A stretch of 63,219 nucleotides of DNA from positions 1 through 63,219 of the forward strand of contig SHMW01000003.1 of the NCBI GenBank assembly GCA_008080735.1, read 5' to 3'. The DNA comes from Promethearchaeota archaeon. GTDB taxonomy: Archaea > Asgardarchaeota > Lokiarchaeia > Sigyniarchaeales > SOKP01. A program made the position numbers and the translations under genes. The notes beneath the pieces were generated by a model that made no database searches, was not told where the DNA came from, and worked only from the letters and a program-made list of their open reading frames with translations. Position 1 is the first letter of the stretch. Each line of letters begins with the position of its first letter. Positions 8,604 through 17,805 of this stretch are shown piece by piece.

Positions 8604-9425
8604 ATGAAAATCTCTGAAATTGAAGATCTTGTGTATGAGAAGGAAGAAAACGGGATATGTACCATCACGCTTAATCAGCCAAAGCGTAAAAATGCGATGT
8701 CATTTGTCACATTCCTTGAGATAGAGACTGTTTTAGAAGATATGGAAGCTGATAAAAATGCTAAAGTGTTAATAATTACGGGTACTAAAGATGCAAATGC
8801 TTTTTCTTCAGGGGGGTATTTTAATATGAATATGTACACCTCAGTACCTAAACATATTATGGAAGAATTAGACCTACAAGATATAGCTGTAAAACGCCTA
8901 TGTATGAAGTTATGGGATTTTTCAAAACCTGTGATCTTCGCAATCAACGGGCTTGCGGTAGGAGCTGGGTTCACGATGGCGTTAGCGGGAGGAGATTTGA
9001 TATATATGTCTGAAGATGCCTATATTGGATTTTATTTTATTCGACGGGCGGTAATGGCAGAATTTGGCGCTGATTTTCTCCTACCATTTTACGTGGGATT
9101 TCAAAAAGCGAAGGAATTGCTGTATTTTGGTAAGAAAATATCCCCTCAAGATGCATTAGAGTTAGGATTGGTAAATAAAGTCTTACCTCACAGCGAATTA
9201 ATATCTTACACGCGGGAGCAAGCCAAAAAGTTGATTCCTCCACACGGACCAAGCCTTTCCATTAAATTAATGAAAAAAACCATGCATAGCTATTTCAAAG
9301 ACATCCTCTCCAAGACATTAGATCTCGAAAATCGAGGGCTTCGGGAATTAATGAAAACTCACGACTTTAGAGAATCGATGAAATCACTAATTAAAAAAAC
9401 AGATCCCAGATTTAAAGGAAAATAA
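8604..9425 (+). CDS. Enoyl-CoA hydratase/isomerase (crotonase) family protein lacking the usual catalytic Glu pair
   Basis: This 273-residue crotonase-fold protein opens with GICTITLNQPKRKNAMSF. It has an oxyanion-hole region FSSGGYFNMN (about residues 72-81) and a second one, GLAVGAGFTMALAGGD (about 116-131). The two glutamates that hydrate enoyl-CoA in classical hydratases are not seen: the first position is Met in FTMALAGGD, and the second falls in the unusual AYIGFYFIRRAVMAE segment in place of the usual GxPE. Activity as an isomerase, thioesterase-like or decarboxylase-like crotonase is therefore more likely than plain hydration. It follows the acyl-CoA ligase, dehydrogenase and cupin genes on the same strand, separated by about 330 bases. 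Confidence 0.85.
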   Translation: MKISEIEDLVYEKEENGICTITLNQPKRKNAMSFVTFLEIETVLEDMEADKNAKVLIITGTKDANAFSSGGYFNMNMYTSVPKHIMEELDLQDIAVKRLCMKLWDFSKPVIFAINGLAVGAGFTMALAGGDLIYMSEDAYIGFYFIRRAVMAEFGADFLLPFYVGFQKAKELLYFGKKISPQDALELGLVNKVLPHSELISYTREQAKKLIPPHGPSLSIKLMKKTMHSYFKDILSKTLDLENRGLRELMKTHDFRESMKSLIKKTDPRFKGK

Positions 9426-9473
9426 CTCAATTCAATTTGTTTGTAGTAAACGATTGTTTAGGATATCAAAACT

Positions 9474-10007
9474 TCAAATATGTGTTGGTCGCTTGTGAGA
9501 ACTTGATAGAGTACCTTGTGAATACACTACTTGCCCAAGCACAAATATTGCTTCAAATAGGCTAAATAAGAGTGCAGTAGTATAGAAGGCAGCCTCAAAA
9601 TTAGGGAATATCCCGATGATTGTTAGGATCAACGGAATCTGAAGAGGGATTTCAAGTAAGATCCAGAAAAGTAGGGATACAACTTTGCTAGACTTAATTT
9701 GATTAATCGCGGCTTCTCTATTTTCAGGATTCCGTAGAGAAACGATGATCAATGCCCAATTGAGACAAAGAAATATAAGGCTACACAAGAACCAAAAAAT
9801 ATGACCTTCGAGACCATAACGATCAAGACCAATTGGTATGAGCGACGCAACAATCACTAAGAGTCCTGATGTGACGACACTGCGGATCCGTCCAAGCTGA
9901 GAGACTTCAATCTCATCTCTCCCAGTTAAGCTGATGAGTGCTCCAAATCCAACAAAAATACCCGCAATATGGGCTATTCCGATAAATAACTCGATGTCTT
10001 CAAACAT
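9474..10007 (-). CDS. Unknown integral membrane protein with about five spans
   Basis: This 177-residue protein has hydrophobic segments at roughly residues 7-28, 46-64, 70-90, 108-132 and 138-160. The first carries the Gly-rich pattern IAGIFVGFGALISLTGRDE, which recurs in a widespread but uncharacterised class of small membrane proteins. The tail is short and hydrophilic, ending SHKRPTHI. It converges on the crotonase gene and diverges from the CTP synthase gene. No function can be stated. Confidence 0.7.
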   Translation of the reverse strand: MFEDIELFIGIAHIAGIFVGFGALISLTGRDEIEVSQLGRIRSVVTSGLLVIVASLIPIGLDRYGLEGHIFWFLCSLIFLCLNWALIIVSLRNPENREAAINQIKSSKVVSLLFWILLEIPLQIPLILTIIGIFPNFEAAFYTTALLFSLFEAIFVLGQVVYSQGTLSSSHKRPTHI

Positions 10008-10180
10008 TTTTTAACCATTAAAATTTTTATGGTATATTTATGAAAACATCTATTTAAAGATGTTGTAGATCGAGATAGCTCTGCGTAGTTTTACCAATGA
10101 ATTCGAAAAATATACAAAGTTTATTAAATCTCTAATGAGTTAATTTTTAAATTCTCTTATTATTATTATCAATTATTATA

Positions 10181-11899
10181 ATGAATAATAATTTAGAAAA
10201 AATGGAGAATAGCGCCAAATTTATTTTTGTAACTGGCGGAGTAATGAGTGCCATTGGAAAGGGCGTTGTTACGGCCAGCTTGGGAAAGATCCTTCAATTC
10301 CGTGGATTTAATATCTCAGTGGTCAAAATTGATCCTTATCTCAACGTCGACCCTGGAACCTTAAATCCTATCGAGCATGGAGAATGTTTTATCACAGAAG
10401 AGGTTTGGGATTTCAAACCCGTACCCGATTCTGATGAACGGATCTATAAGATTAGCGAAATTGATCAAGATTTTGGGACTTATGAACGCTTTTTGGGAAT
10501 CACAATTCATCCTTCTAATAATATTACATCTGGACAAATCTATTTATCCACCATTCTCAGGGAACGTAAAGGACGCTTTCTGGGCAGAACCGTCCAACTT
10601 ATTCCCCATGTAACTGATATGATTAAACAACGGTTATTTGAGATTGCCAAAAAGGATGATTTAGATGTCTTATTAGTGGAATGCGGAGGTACTGTGGGCG
10701 ATTTAGAATCAAGTATCTTTTTAGAAAGCTTTCGACAATTACGATTAGAACTTCCCAAAAAGAATACTGTCTTTGTCCATGTCACACTTGTTCCATACTC
10801 CAAAGCTGTGGGACAGCAAAAATCGAAACCAACACAGCATTCTGTAAAGCAATTACAAAGCGCGGGACTTCAACCAGATATTATAATTGGAAGAAGCGAA
10901 GAGCCGCTTGAGGAAGATATACGGAATAAAATCTCACTCTTCTCCAACATACCCAAAAAAGCAGTTGTATCTAATCCCGATTTAGATAATATTTATGAGC
11001 TACCTTTACTATTTGAAAAACATAAATTGGGTGATTTGCTCTGCGAAACCCTCGATTTAAAAGCAAAATTAGTATCCTATAGTGAAATTACCAATTTTTC
11101 TGAATGGAAAAAAACCGTAGAAATATTTCGAAATGCTGATAAAAAAATAAAGATCGGGATGCCTGGCAAATATTTCAATATCACCGATTCCTATATTTCC
11201 ATTAATGACGCATTAGAGCATGCCGCTGCCCATCAAGGCTATAAAACGGACTTGAAAATGATTAATATTGATTCAGATACAGAAATAGAAGCTCAATTAG
11301 GAGATTGCGACGGTATCCTTCTAACTCCGGGATTCGGGGAGAGGGCGGTTGAGGGGATGATAGAGAGTGCCCTTTACGCGATGGAACACAAGGTGCCCTT
11401 TCTGGGGATTTGTTTTGGAGCGCAGCTCTTTTTTGTCGCCTTTTGTAGGAAATATCTCGGTTTGAACGGAGCTAACTCGACAGAAATTGATCCCGATACG
11501 CCCCATCCTGTAGTAGATCTTTTAGAAAGTCAAAAAAATGTCTCAGAAAAGGGTGGGACCATGCGATTGGGGGGATTAAAAGTATTCATTAAAGAAGGCA
11601 CTAAATTATATGATGCTTATAAAACATATGAAGTCGTAGAACGATTTCGACATAGATATCACATTAATAAAAACTATATTACTGAAGAAGCAAAACAAAA
11701 AGGCATTCGAATATCAAGCACGGATGAGTCGGGGAGGATTATTAATAGTATTGAAATGGATAGAACAGACCATTGGATGGTGGGAACCCAATTCCACCCA
11801 GAATTTAACTCGCGACCATGGGAAGATGGAGTATCACCTGTCTATGCAGCCTTTCTTAAAAAAGCCATCGAATATAAAAATAAAAAAGAGAAAGATTAA
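10181..11899 (+). CDS. pyrG: CTP synthase
   Basis: This 572-residue enzyme makes CTP from UTP, ATP and glutamine. The N-terminal synthetase domain shows TGGVMSAIGKGVVTASLG (about residues 18-35), DPYLNVDPGTLNP and CGGTVGDLES. The C-terminal class-I glutaminase has the nucleophile in GICFGAQ and the His-Glu pair in TQFHPEF. An oddity lies between HGECFIT (about residue 67) and YERFLGI: there are about 16 more residues than in the classical [23 protein letters not shown] arrangement, inside the metal/ATP-binding region. The start could be the first Met or Met7; the first is used here. It stands alone, close to two carbamoyl-phosphate synthetase operons that feed pyrimidine synthesis. Confidence 0.95.
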   Translation: MNNNLEKMENSAKFIFVTGGVMSAIGKGVVTASLGKILQFRGFNISVVKIDPYLNVDPGTLNPIEHGECFITEEVWDFKPVPDSDERIYKISEIDQDFGTYERFLGITIHPSNNITSGQIYLSTILRERKGRFLGRTVQLIPHVTDMIKQRLFEIAKKDDLDVLLVECGGTVGDLESSIFLESFRQLRLELPKKNTVFVHVTLVPYSKAVGQQKSKPTQHSVKQLQSAGLQPDIIIGRSEEPLEEDIRNKISLFSNIPKKAVVSNPDLDNIYELPLLFEKHKLGDLLCETLDLKAKLVSYSEITNFSEWKKTVEIFRNADKKIKIGMPGKYFNITDSYISINDALEHAAAHQGYKTDLKMINIDSDTEIEAQLGDCDGILLTPGFGERAVEGMIESALYAMEHKVPFLGICFGAQLFFVAFCRKYLGLNGANSTEIDPDTPHPVVDLLESQKNVSEKGGTMRLGGLKVFIKEGTKLYDAYKTYEVVERFRHRYHINKNYITEEAKQKGIRISSTDESGRIINSIEMDRTDHWMVGTQFHPEFNSRPWEDGVSPVYAAFLKKAIEYKNKKEKD

Positions 11900-11914
11900 A
11901 AATCTTTCAAGGAT

Positions 11915-12046
11915 TTAAACTTCAATCCATTCAGAATAAAAGAATATTCCTTTCCATTTACCTTTTTTAGATGCGTTATAAATCGCAAATTTAAAAATCC
12001 ACGGCACCCTTTTTCCTTTTAAATATTTGGAATCCGTTCTGTTCAA
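11915..12046 (-). CDS. Possible small basic protein or gene fragment
   Basis: On the minus strand a 43-codon frame from a TTG at 12046 reads into KGKRVPWIFKFAIYNASKKG and ends FFYSEWIEV. The composition, with Trp, Phe and Lys well spaced, looks protein-like although no ATG is present. It converges on pyrG with a 15-base spacer. It could be a small gene or the tail of a decayed one. A hairpin-forming sequence, TGATAACC ... GGGTTTTATCA (12050-12073), lies just upstream. The rest of the 11900-12306 gap contains only the direct repeat listed separately. Confidence 0.25.
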   Translation of the reverse strand: MNRTDSKYLKGKRVPWIFKFAIYNASKKGKWKGIFFYSEWIEV

Positions 12047-12135
12047 TATTGATAACCTAATCGGGTTTTATCAAATGCATTCTACATTACAGCTTACGGA
12101 CATAGGAAAGGATTCACCCCGAATATTTGCCTTAA

Positions 12136-12236
12136 GAGTAAATATCTATGATGAATTTATAGTAACTAATCTCCTAAAGTATGGTCTATAATAGGAAAAT
12201 AATTGCATTAAAAGTAAATATATAGATGAATTTATA
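12136..12236. repeat. Two direct repeats of about 25 bases in the gap before the second HEPN gene
   Basis: The segment at about 12136-12161 (GAGTAAATATCT ... GATGAATTTATA) recurs at about 12211-12236 (AAAGTAAATATA ... GATGAATTTATA), about 75 bases apart in the same orientation. They lie 70-170 bases before the HEPN gene at 12307. They may be regulator sites for the HEPN/nucleotidyltransferase pair or the remains of a short duplication. Confidence 0.4.
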
Positions 12237-12306
12237 TTTATTGAGAGGAAAAAACTTATAGTTCAAATTTTTTATAAATATTAAGAAATGTGATCATATC
12301 TTTAAT

Positions 12307-12765
12307 ATGAAAAGATATAAAGATTGGCTGGAGCAAGCAGATAAAGACCTTGAAGCTGCCAAGGATAGTAAAAAAACAGAACATTTTGAATGGGCTTGCT
12401 TTCAAGCAGAACAATCTGCGGAAAAAGCTCTAAAATCATTTCTTCTATATTTCAATATTGATACGTCGAAACGATTAGTTCTTTTGTTGTCCCAATTAAA
12501 GAAAATATTAGAGGATTTTTGTGAAGAATCTAAAAATGAAAATTTAATGAGCCAATTTGATTTATTAAAAGAGAAATGTCAAGAATTAGATATGCATTAT
12601 ATCCAATCAAGATATCCAAATCGTTTTGTGAGTGGTCATCCAGCAGAATATTATAATAAAAAAATAGCAACAAAGTGTATAAATTATGCAGAGTCAATCA
12701 ATCAATACATTAAAAAAGAAATTGAAAAGATATCCTCATCTGAATGTATTGGAGGATTTTCTTGA
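12307..12765 (+). CDS. HEPN-domain protein (second pair)
   Basis: This 152-residue HEPN protein is related to the one at 840. It shares the opening DWLEQADKDLEAAKDSK, the EWACFQAEQSAEKALKSFLL helix (about residues 36-55) and the C-terminal LDMHYIQSRYPNRFVSGHPAEYY segment. It is about 17 residues longer, mostly in the middle (LLSQLKKILEDFCEESKNENL). It overlaps the following nucleotidyltransferase gene by 80 bases, as in the first pair. A toxin-like RNase role is known for relatives but is not demonstrated by any visible catalytic motif here. Confidence 0.85.
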   Translation: MKRYKDWLEQADKDLEAAKDSKKTEHFEWACFQAEQSAEKALKSFLLYFNIDTSKRLVLLLSQLKKILEDFCEESKNENLMSQFDLLKEKCQELDMHYIQSRYPNRFVSGHPAEYYNKKIATKCINYAESINQYIKKEIEKISSSECIGGFS

Positions 12766-13060
12766 AAAAATTGATAAAAAAGATTTGAAATTAATCATGC
12801 TATTTGGTTCATTAGCGAAAGGTACTTTTACTCAACATAGCGATATAGATCTTCTCTGTGTATACGAAAAAGAGTTTACAGATCAAAGAGAAAGATTTAT
12901 GCATACGTATCAATTTAGTAAGGGGATAGTACAACCTAAAACGATATCGTGGAGTGAATTAAAAGAGAATTTATTGAATGATAATTCTTTTATGCACCAC
13001 ATATTCAAAGAGGGGATAAAACTCTATAATAAAATACCAGAAAATAAATTAAACTCATAG
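12686..13060 (+). CDS. MNT-type nucleotidyltransferase (second pair)
   Basis: This 124-residue protein carries LFGSLAKGTFTQHSDIDLL (about residues 40-58), the intact Gly-Ser plus Asp-x-Asp nucleotidyltransferase signature. The ATG at 12686 is the only ATG upstream of the motif in this frame, so the 80-base overlap with the HEPN gene is probably real. It is distantly related to the transferase at 1183, not a recent copy. The pair is predicted to act as a toxin-antitoxin-like unit by family analogy. Confidence 0.85.
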   Translation: MQSQSINTLKKKLKRYPHLNVLEDFLEKIDKKDLKLIMLFGSLAKGTFTQHSDIDLLCVYEKEFTDQRERFMHTYQFSKGIVQPKTISWSELKENLLNDNSFMHHIFKEGIKLYNKIPENKLNS

Positions 13061-13214
13061 TTTTTTTTGAATTTTAATCTTCAAAAGTCTTTTTTTAAAA
13101 ATTGTGAATTATAATCCAAAATAGGGTTTTTTACCGAGTTAATAATAAAAATTAATAAAAAATTTTAGAAATCAATAACTATCCAATAAAATAGATATTA
13201 CAAAGACGACTAAT

Positions 13215-14348
13215 ATGGAATATAAAGACAAGCGCCTCGCAATATTAATGTTAAAAGACGGTCGTTATTTTGAGGGGTTAGGATTTGGCGCAAGTAAGAT
13301 TGTCACAGGCGAATTAGTGTTTAACACAATTACGGGAGCAGGTTATAATGAAACTCTGACCGATCCTTCATATCAAGGGCAAATAGTAACTATGACCCAT
13401 CCTTTAGTGGGAAATTATGGCGTGCCTCCGTGGGAGAAAGATGTGAATGGATTAATTAAATATTTCGAGTCTGATTCAATAAAAGTAAGTGGATTCGTAG
13501 TAAATGAATGTTGTAAACATCCTCACCATTACGAGAGTGCGAAAACATTAGATGAGTTTTTAAGAGAACAAGATGTTCCTGGGATTGAATGGATAGATAC
13601 TCGCTCTGTCACTAAAATCTTACGTGAAGAAGGGGTCCAAGTCGGATTAATAGCGGTATATGATGCTGGAGAAAAACCAGATTTAGAGGAACTAAAACAG
13701 ATTGTAGAAGAAGCTAAGGATCCCAACCTCCGCCATTTAGCACGCGAAGTTTCAACTAAAGAAGTAAAGAAATTCTGTCCTGCAAATCCTGTTGGCAAAG
13801 CAGTGATACTGGATCTTGGAGTGAAATATAGTATTATCCGCAATTTGTTGCAGCGTAATATTAAAGTAATATTAGTCCCTCATGATTGTTCTTATTCACA
13901 GATAATGGATTACAAACCTGATGGTGTCCTTATTTCTAATGGTCCTGGCGATCCAAAATTATATACAAAGGCAGTTGAAGTTGGAAAAGAATTAATTGCT
14001 AATGACATTCCCACATTCGGAATATGTTTAGGGAATCAAATCCTTGGCATAGCGGCGGGGGGAGATTCCTATAAATTAAAATATGGACATCGGGGAGGAA
14101 ACAAAACGGTTATTAATCCCGATACAGAGCAGTGTTATATTACTTCCCAAAATCACGGATATTGTATACAAAAATTTGAAAAGAGTGGATTTATTGAATT
14201 TCTTAGAAATATCGATGACAATTCTAATGAAGGGATAGTGCATGAAACTAAACCCATTTTTGCTGTTCAATTCCATCCCGAAGCTTCACCTGGACCGCTC
14301 GATTCGACCTATTTATTTGATAAATTTACTAAACTTATGGGGATATAA
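13215..14348 (+). CDS. carA: Carbamoyl-phosphate synthetase small (glutaminase) subunit, intact copy
   Basis: This 377-residue glutaminase subunit supplies ammonia from glutamine to CarB. The C-terminal class-I glutaminase is complete: ISNGPGDPK (about residues 240-248), nucleophile Cys271 in FGICLGNQ, and His354/Glu356 in VQFHPEASPGP. The N-terminal domain has the usual small-subunit GAGYNETLTDPSY motif. The stop is two bases before the carB start, so the two are co-transcribed. A second, very similar operon follows at 17806 whose CarA has lost the nucleophile. This copy is presumably the normal glutamine-dependent enzyme for pyrimidine and arginine synthesis. Confidence 0.96.
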   Translation: MEYKDKRLAILMLKDGRYFEGLGFGASKIVTGELVFNTITGAGYNETLTDPSYQGQIVTMTHPLVGNYGVPPWEKDVNGLIKYFESDSIKVSGFVVNECCKHPHHYESAKTLDEFLREQDVPGIEWIDTRSVTKILREEGVQVGLIAVYDAGEKPDLEELKQIVEEAKDPNLRHLAREVSTKEVKKFCPANPVGKAVILDLGVKYSIIRNLLQRNIKVILVPHDCSYSQIMDYKPDGVLISNGPGDPKLYTKAVEVGKELIANDIPTFGICLGNQILGIAAGGDSYKLKYGHRGGNKTVINPDTEQCYITSQNHGYCIQKFEKSGFIEFLRNIDDNSNEGIVHETKPIFAVQFHPEASPGPLDSTYLFDKFTKLMGI

Positions 14349-14350
14349 CA

Positions 14351-17300
14351 ATGCCGTTAGACAAAACCATTAAAAAAGCACTGGTGGTGGGATCTGGAGG
14401 GATACGTATTGGACAAGCCGGAGAGTTTGACTATTCGGGCTCCCAGGTTCTAAAAGCACTTCAAGAAGAAGGGATAGAAACTATTCTTATTAATCCTAAT
14501 ATTGCAACAATCCAAACAGATCCAGAACTTTCTGATAAAGTCTATTTACTCCCAATCAATGTACAATATGTAGAAGAGGTAATTAAGAAGGAAAAGCCAG
14601 ACGGTATTCTCTTATCTTTTGGGGGTCAAACAGCATTAAACGTAGGTGTCGAGTTAAAAGAATTGGGAATATTGGAGAAATATAATGTTAGGGTATTAGG
14701 GACACCCATAGGAGCGATACAGAAGACGGAAGATAGAGACCTATTTGTTAAGGCAATGGAACAATCGAATGCTCCCGTATGTAAAAGCAAGGCTGTGAAT
14801 AGCTTTCCTGAGGCTAAAAAAGCAGCAGCAGAATTTGGCTTTCCACTAATGATTCGAGTTGCATATACCTTGGGAGGCAGGGGTTCGGGCATTGCTTCCA
14901 ATATGAGTGAATTCGAAAAAATGGCTCGCCGAGGCTTGGCCCAATCACGTATAAACCAGATTCTAATTGAAGAGAGTGTCTGGGGGTGGAAAGAAGTCGA
15001 GTATGAAGTTGTTCGAGATGCGGCTGATAATTGCTTTATTAACTGTAATATGGAAAATTTTGACCCAGTAGGTATTCATACAGGAGAGAGTATCGTTGTA
15101 GCTCCTTCGCAAACACTTACAAATGAAGAATATCACATGCTTCGATCTGCTTCGATCCGTATTATTCGGAATTTAGGAATTATTGGTGAATGCAATATTC
15201 AATACGCATTAAATCCGAAATCAAAAGAGTTTCGAGTAATCGAAGTAAATGCGCGGTTATCCCGCTCTTCAGCTCTAGCTTCAAAAGCAACAGGTTATCC
15301 TCTTGCATATATCGCTGCGAAATTAGGAATAGGTTATAATCTTCCAGAACTTAAAAATAAAATAACGGGGATCACCACCGCCTGTTTTGAACCTGCTTTA
15401 GATTATCTTGTTTTGAAAATCCCACGCTGGGATCTGACTAAATTTCATAGAGTCGACAGGCATATCGGAAGTCAAATGAAAAGTGTGGGTGAAGTGATGG
15501 CGATCGGGCGAACATTTGAAGAGGTCTTACAGAAAGCAATACGTATGTTAGATATCGGAATGAAAGGGGTTGTCGCAAACGATTTAGCGCCCATCGAAGA
15601 CATCAATGAATTAAAATATAATCTACAAAATCCCACGGATCTGCGAGTTTTCAGGTTGGTAGAGGCACTTAAACGGGGCTTAAGTATTGATGAGATATAT
15701 CAGATTTCGCGAGTAGACAAATGGTTTCTATATAAAATTAAAAATATTATAGATATCGAGAACAATCTCAAAACACTGAAAATATTAGAGTCAAGTGATG
15801 AACAAAAAAGCTATATCTTAAGATGTGCCAAGCGATTCGGCTTTTCTGATGGACAAATTGGAAAAATTATGGGTGTAGATTCCATAAAAATACGTAATCT
15901 TCGTAAAAAATATAATATTGAACCTTATGTAAAGCGCATCGATACCCTTGCCGCTGAATGGCCCGCAATTACAAATTACCTTTATCTAACCTATAGTGCC
16001 TCTGAGCACGATATCGACTTTAATAAAGAGAGAGAAAAAAATCTTAAGAAGATAATAGTGTTAGGGAGTGGCACCTATAGAATAGGGGCTTCTGTGGAAT
16101 TCGATTGGGGGTCAGTAAATTGTTTGTGGGGGCTTAAAAATCAAGGGATCGACCAATCAATCATTATTAACTATAATCCCGAGACGGTTTCCACAGATTT
16201 TGATGTATCAGACAAATTATACTTCGAAGAACTTTCTGGGGAACGTGTGTTAGATATTGCGGAGTTAGAAATGGCAGATGGGGTCGTTGTTTCAGTTGGA
16301 GGTCAGATTGCCAACAATCTTGCTACAAAGTTTTCGAAATATAGTGAATTCTTCCGTAAAACCGGTATTAATATTTTAGGGACACACGGATCCCGTATTG
16401 ATATGGCGGAAGATCGGAGTAAATTCAGCTCATTGTTGGATCAACTCGATATTAAACAACCGGAATGGAGAGCCCTTACCACAAAATCAGAAGCACTTAA
16501 ATTTGCTGAGACAGTTGGCTATCCAGTATTGGTCCGTCCATCATATGTTCTCAGCGGTGCTGCGATGCGTGTGTGTTATGACGAAAAGACATTGAAAGAT
16601 ACACTCGACTTGGCAGCATCCGTATCCCAAGAATATCCTGTTGTAATTACCAAGTTTTTTACAAACGCACGAGAGGTGGAATGCGACGGAGTGTGTGATG
16701 GAAAAAATGTGTTTATCGGGGCAATAGTCGAACATATCGAGAATGCGGGAATTCATTCCGGAGATGCTACTATGAGCATACCGCCCTTCACAATCCATCA
16801 AAAAGTACTTAACATTATTAAAGATTATACCAGACGGATTGCTTTGGCACTAAAAATTCGGGGACCCTTTAATGTACAATATTTAGTAAAGAATGGTGAT
16901 GTTTTTGTAATCGAATGTAACTTGCGTTCGAGTCGAAGTATGCCTTATGTATCGAAAACCCGCGGTATCAACCTTATGAGGCTTGCCGCGGAAGTTATAA
17001 TGGGTAAAGAAATTCCAGAACGTTTATTGGATTTGCCTTATGGAAATTATGTGTCGATTAAAGCACCAATGTTCTCTTTCATTCGGTTGGATAAAGCTGA
17101 CCCGATACTTTCTGTTGAGATGGCGAGCACAGGAGAAGTAGCATGTATGGGAGATGATTTCTCCGACGCGCTAGTAAAAGCATTAGAAGCTACAGACCGG
17201 AACATACCTGTTCATGGAGGTAACGTATTAATATCCGTAGCGGGAGATCAATTAAAGAAAGAGATCATCCCAATAGCTAAAAAGCTTAAAACTATGGGTT

Positions 17301-17662
17301 TTACATTATTCGCTACAGAAGATACGGCTCAAGCATTACGGAATAATGATCTTTATTCAGTGAAATTATATAAAGTCCATGAATACGGAAAAGAGCCTAA
17401 TATAATTGGGTGTCTACAAAACGGCGCGATTGATTTGGTCATAAATATTCCACTTCCTACCGACCAAGAGGACAAATTTCGACAGATAATAGAGGATGAA
17501 TACACTATACGGAGAATGGCAGTGGACTATAACGTTCCGGTAATTATTAATATTGAATTAGCCCGAGCATTAGTAGATGCTATAGAAGATGTAAGAAGAA
17601 GAAAACCTCAAATAAAAGCTTTAAATGAATATCATGAAACTTTAAAAGAAGTATATTGGTAA
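14351..17662 (+). CDS. carB: Carbamoyl-phosphate synthetase large subunit (first copy)
   Basis: This 1,103-residue subunit joins bicarbonate, ammonia and two ATP. It has two ATP-grasp halves (about residues 1-400 and 560-940), an oligomerisation region between them, and a C-terminal MGS-like allosteric domain (about 940-1103). The first half shows IRIGQAGEFDYSGSQVLKAL and the second YRIGASVEFDWGSVNCLWGL. Both read more like the eukaryotic CAD/CPS1 proteins than E. coli CarB, where the corresponding segments are GQACEFDYSGAQ and GIEFDYCCVH. EVNARLSRSSALASKATGYP and the matching ECNLRSSRSMPYVSKT of the second half are intact. The start follows carA by two bases. Confidence 0.96.
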   Translation: MPLDKTIKKALVVGSGGIRIGQAGEFDYSGSQVLKALQEEGIETILINPNIATIQTDPELSDKVYLLPINVQYVEEVIKKEKPDGILLSFGGQTALNVGVELKELGILEKYNVRVLGTPIGAIQKTEDRDLFVKAMEQSNAPVCKSKAVNSFPEAKKAAAEFGFPLMIRVAYTLGGRGSGIASNMSEFEKMARRGLAQSRINQILIEESVWGWKEVEYEVVRDAADNCFINCNMENFDPVGIHTGESIVVAPSQTLTNEEYHMLRSASIRIIRNLGIIGECNIQYALNPKSKEFRVIEVNARLSRSSALASKATGYPLAYIAAKLGIGYNLPELKNKITGITTACFEPALDYLVLKIPRWDLTKFHRVDRHIGSQMKSVGEVMAIGRTFEEVLQKAIRMLDIGMKGVVANDLAPIEDINELKYNLQNPTDLRVFRLVEALKRGLSIDEIYQISRVDKWFLYKIKNIIDIENNLKTLKILESSDEQKSYILRCAKRFGFSDGQIGKIMGVDSIKIRNLRKKYNIEPYVKRIDTLAAEWPAITNYLYLTYSASEHDIDFNKEREKNLKKIIVLGSGTYRIGASVEFDWGSVNCLWGLKNQGIDQSIIINYNPETVSTDFDVSDKLYFEELSGERVLDIAELEMADGVVVSVGGQIANNLATKFSKYSEFFRKTGINILGTHGSRIDMAEDRSKFSSLLDQLDIKQPEWRALTTKSEALKFAETVGYPVLVRPSYVLSGAAMRVCYDEKTLKDTLDLAASVSQEYPVVITKFFTNAREVECDGVCDGKNVFIGAIVEHIENAGIHSGDATMSIPPFTIHQKVLNIIKDYTRRIALALKIRGPFNVQYLVKNGDVFVIECNLRSSRSMPYVSKTRGINLMRLAAEVIMGKEIPERLLDLPYGNYVSIKAPMFSFIRLDKADPILSVEMASTGEVACMGDDFSDALVKALEATDRNIPVHGGNVLISVAGDQLKKEIIPIAKKLKTMGFTLFATEDTAQALRNNDLYSVKLYKVHEYGKEPNIIGCLQNGAIDLVINIPLPTDQEDKFRQIIEDEYTIRRMAVDYNVPVIINIELARALVDAIEDVRRRKPQIKALNEYHETLKEVYW

Positions 17663-17805
17663 TATAACTATATTTATCAAATTTTTAGCCTATTTTTTAT
17701 CCATACTCCTGATTTACTTCTTATTTAATCCCTATTATCATTACTAAGATATCTTAATTAGTTATATTAAATTATATTAAGAAAAATAAGATATCGCCTT
17801 TTAAT

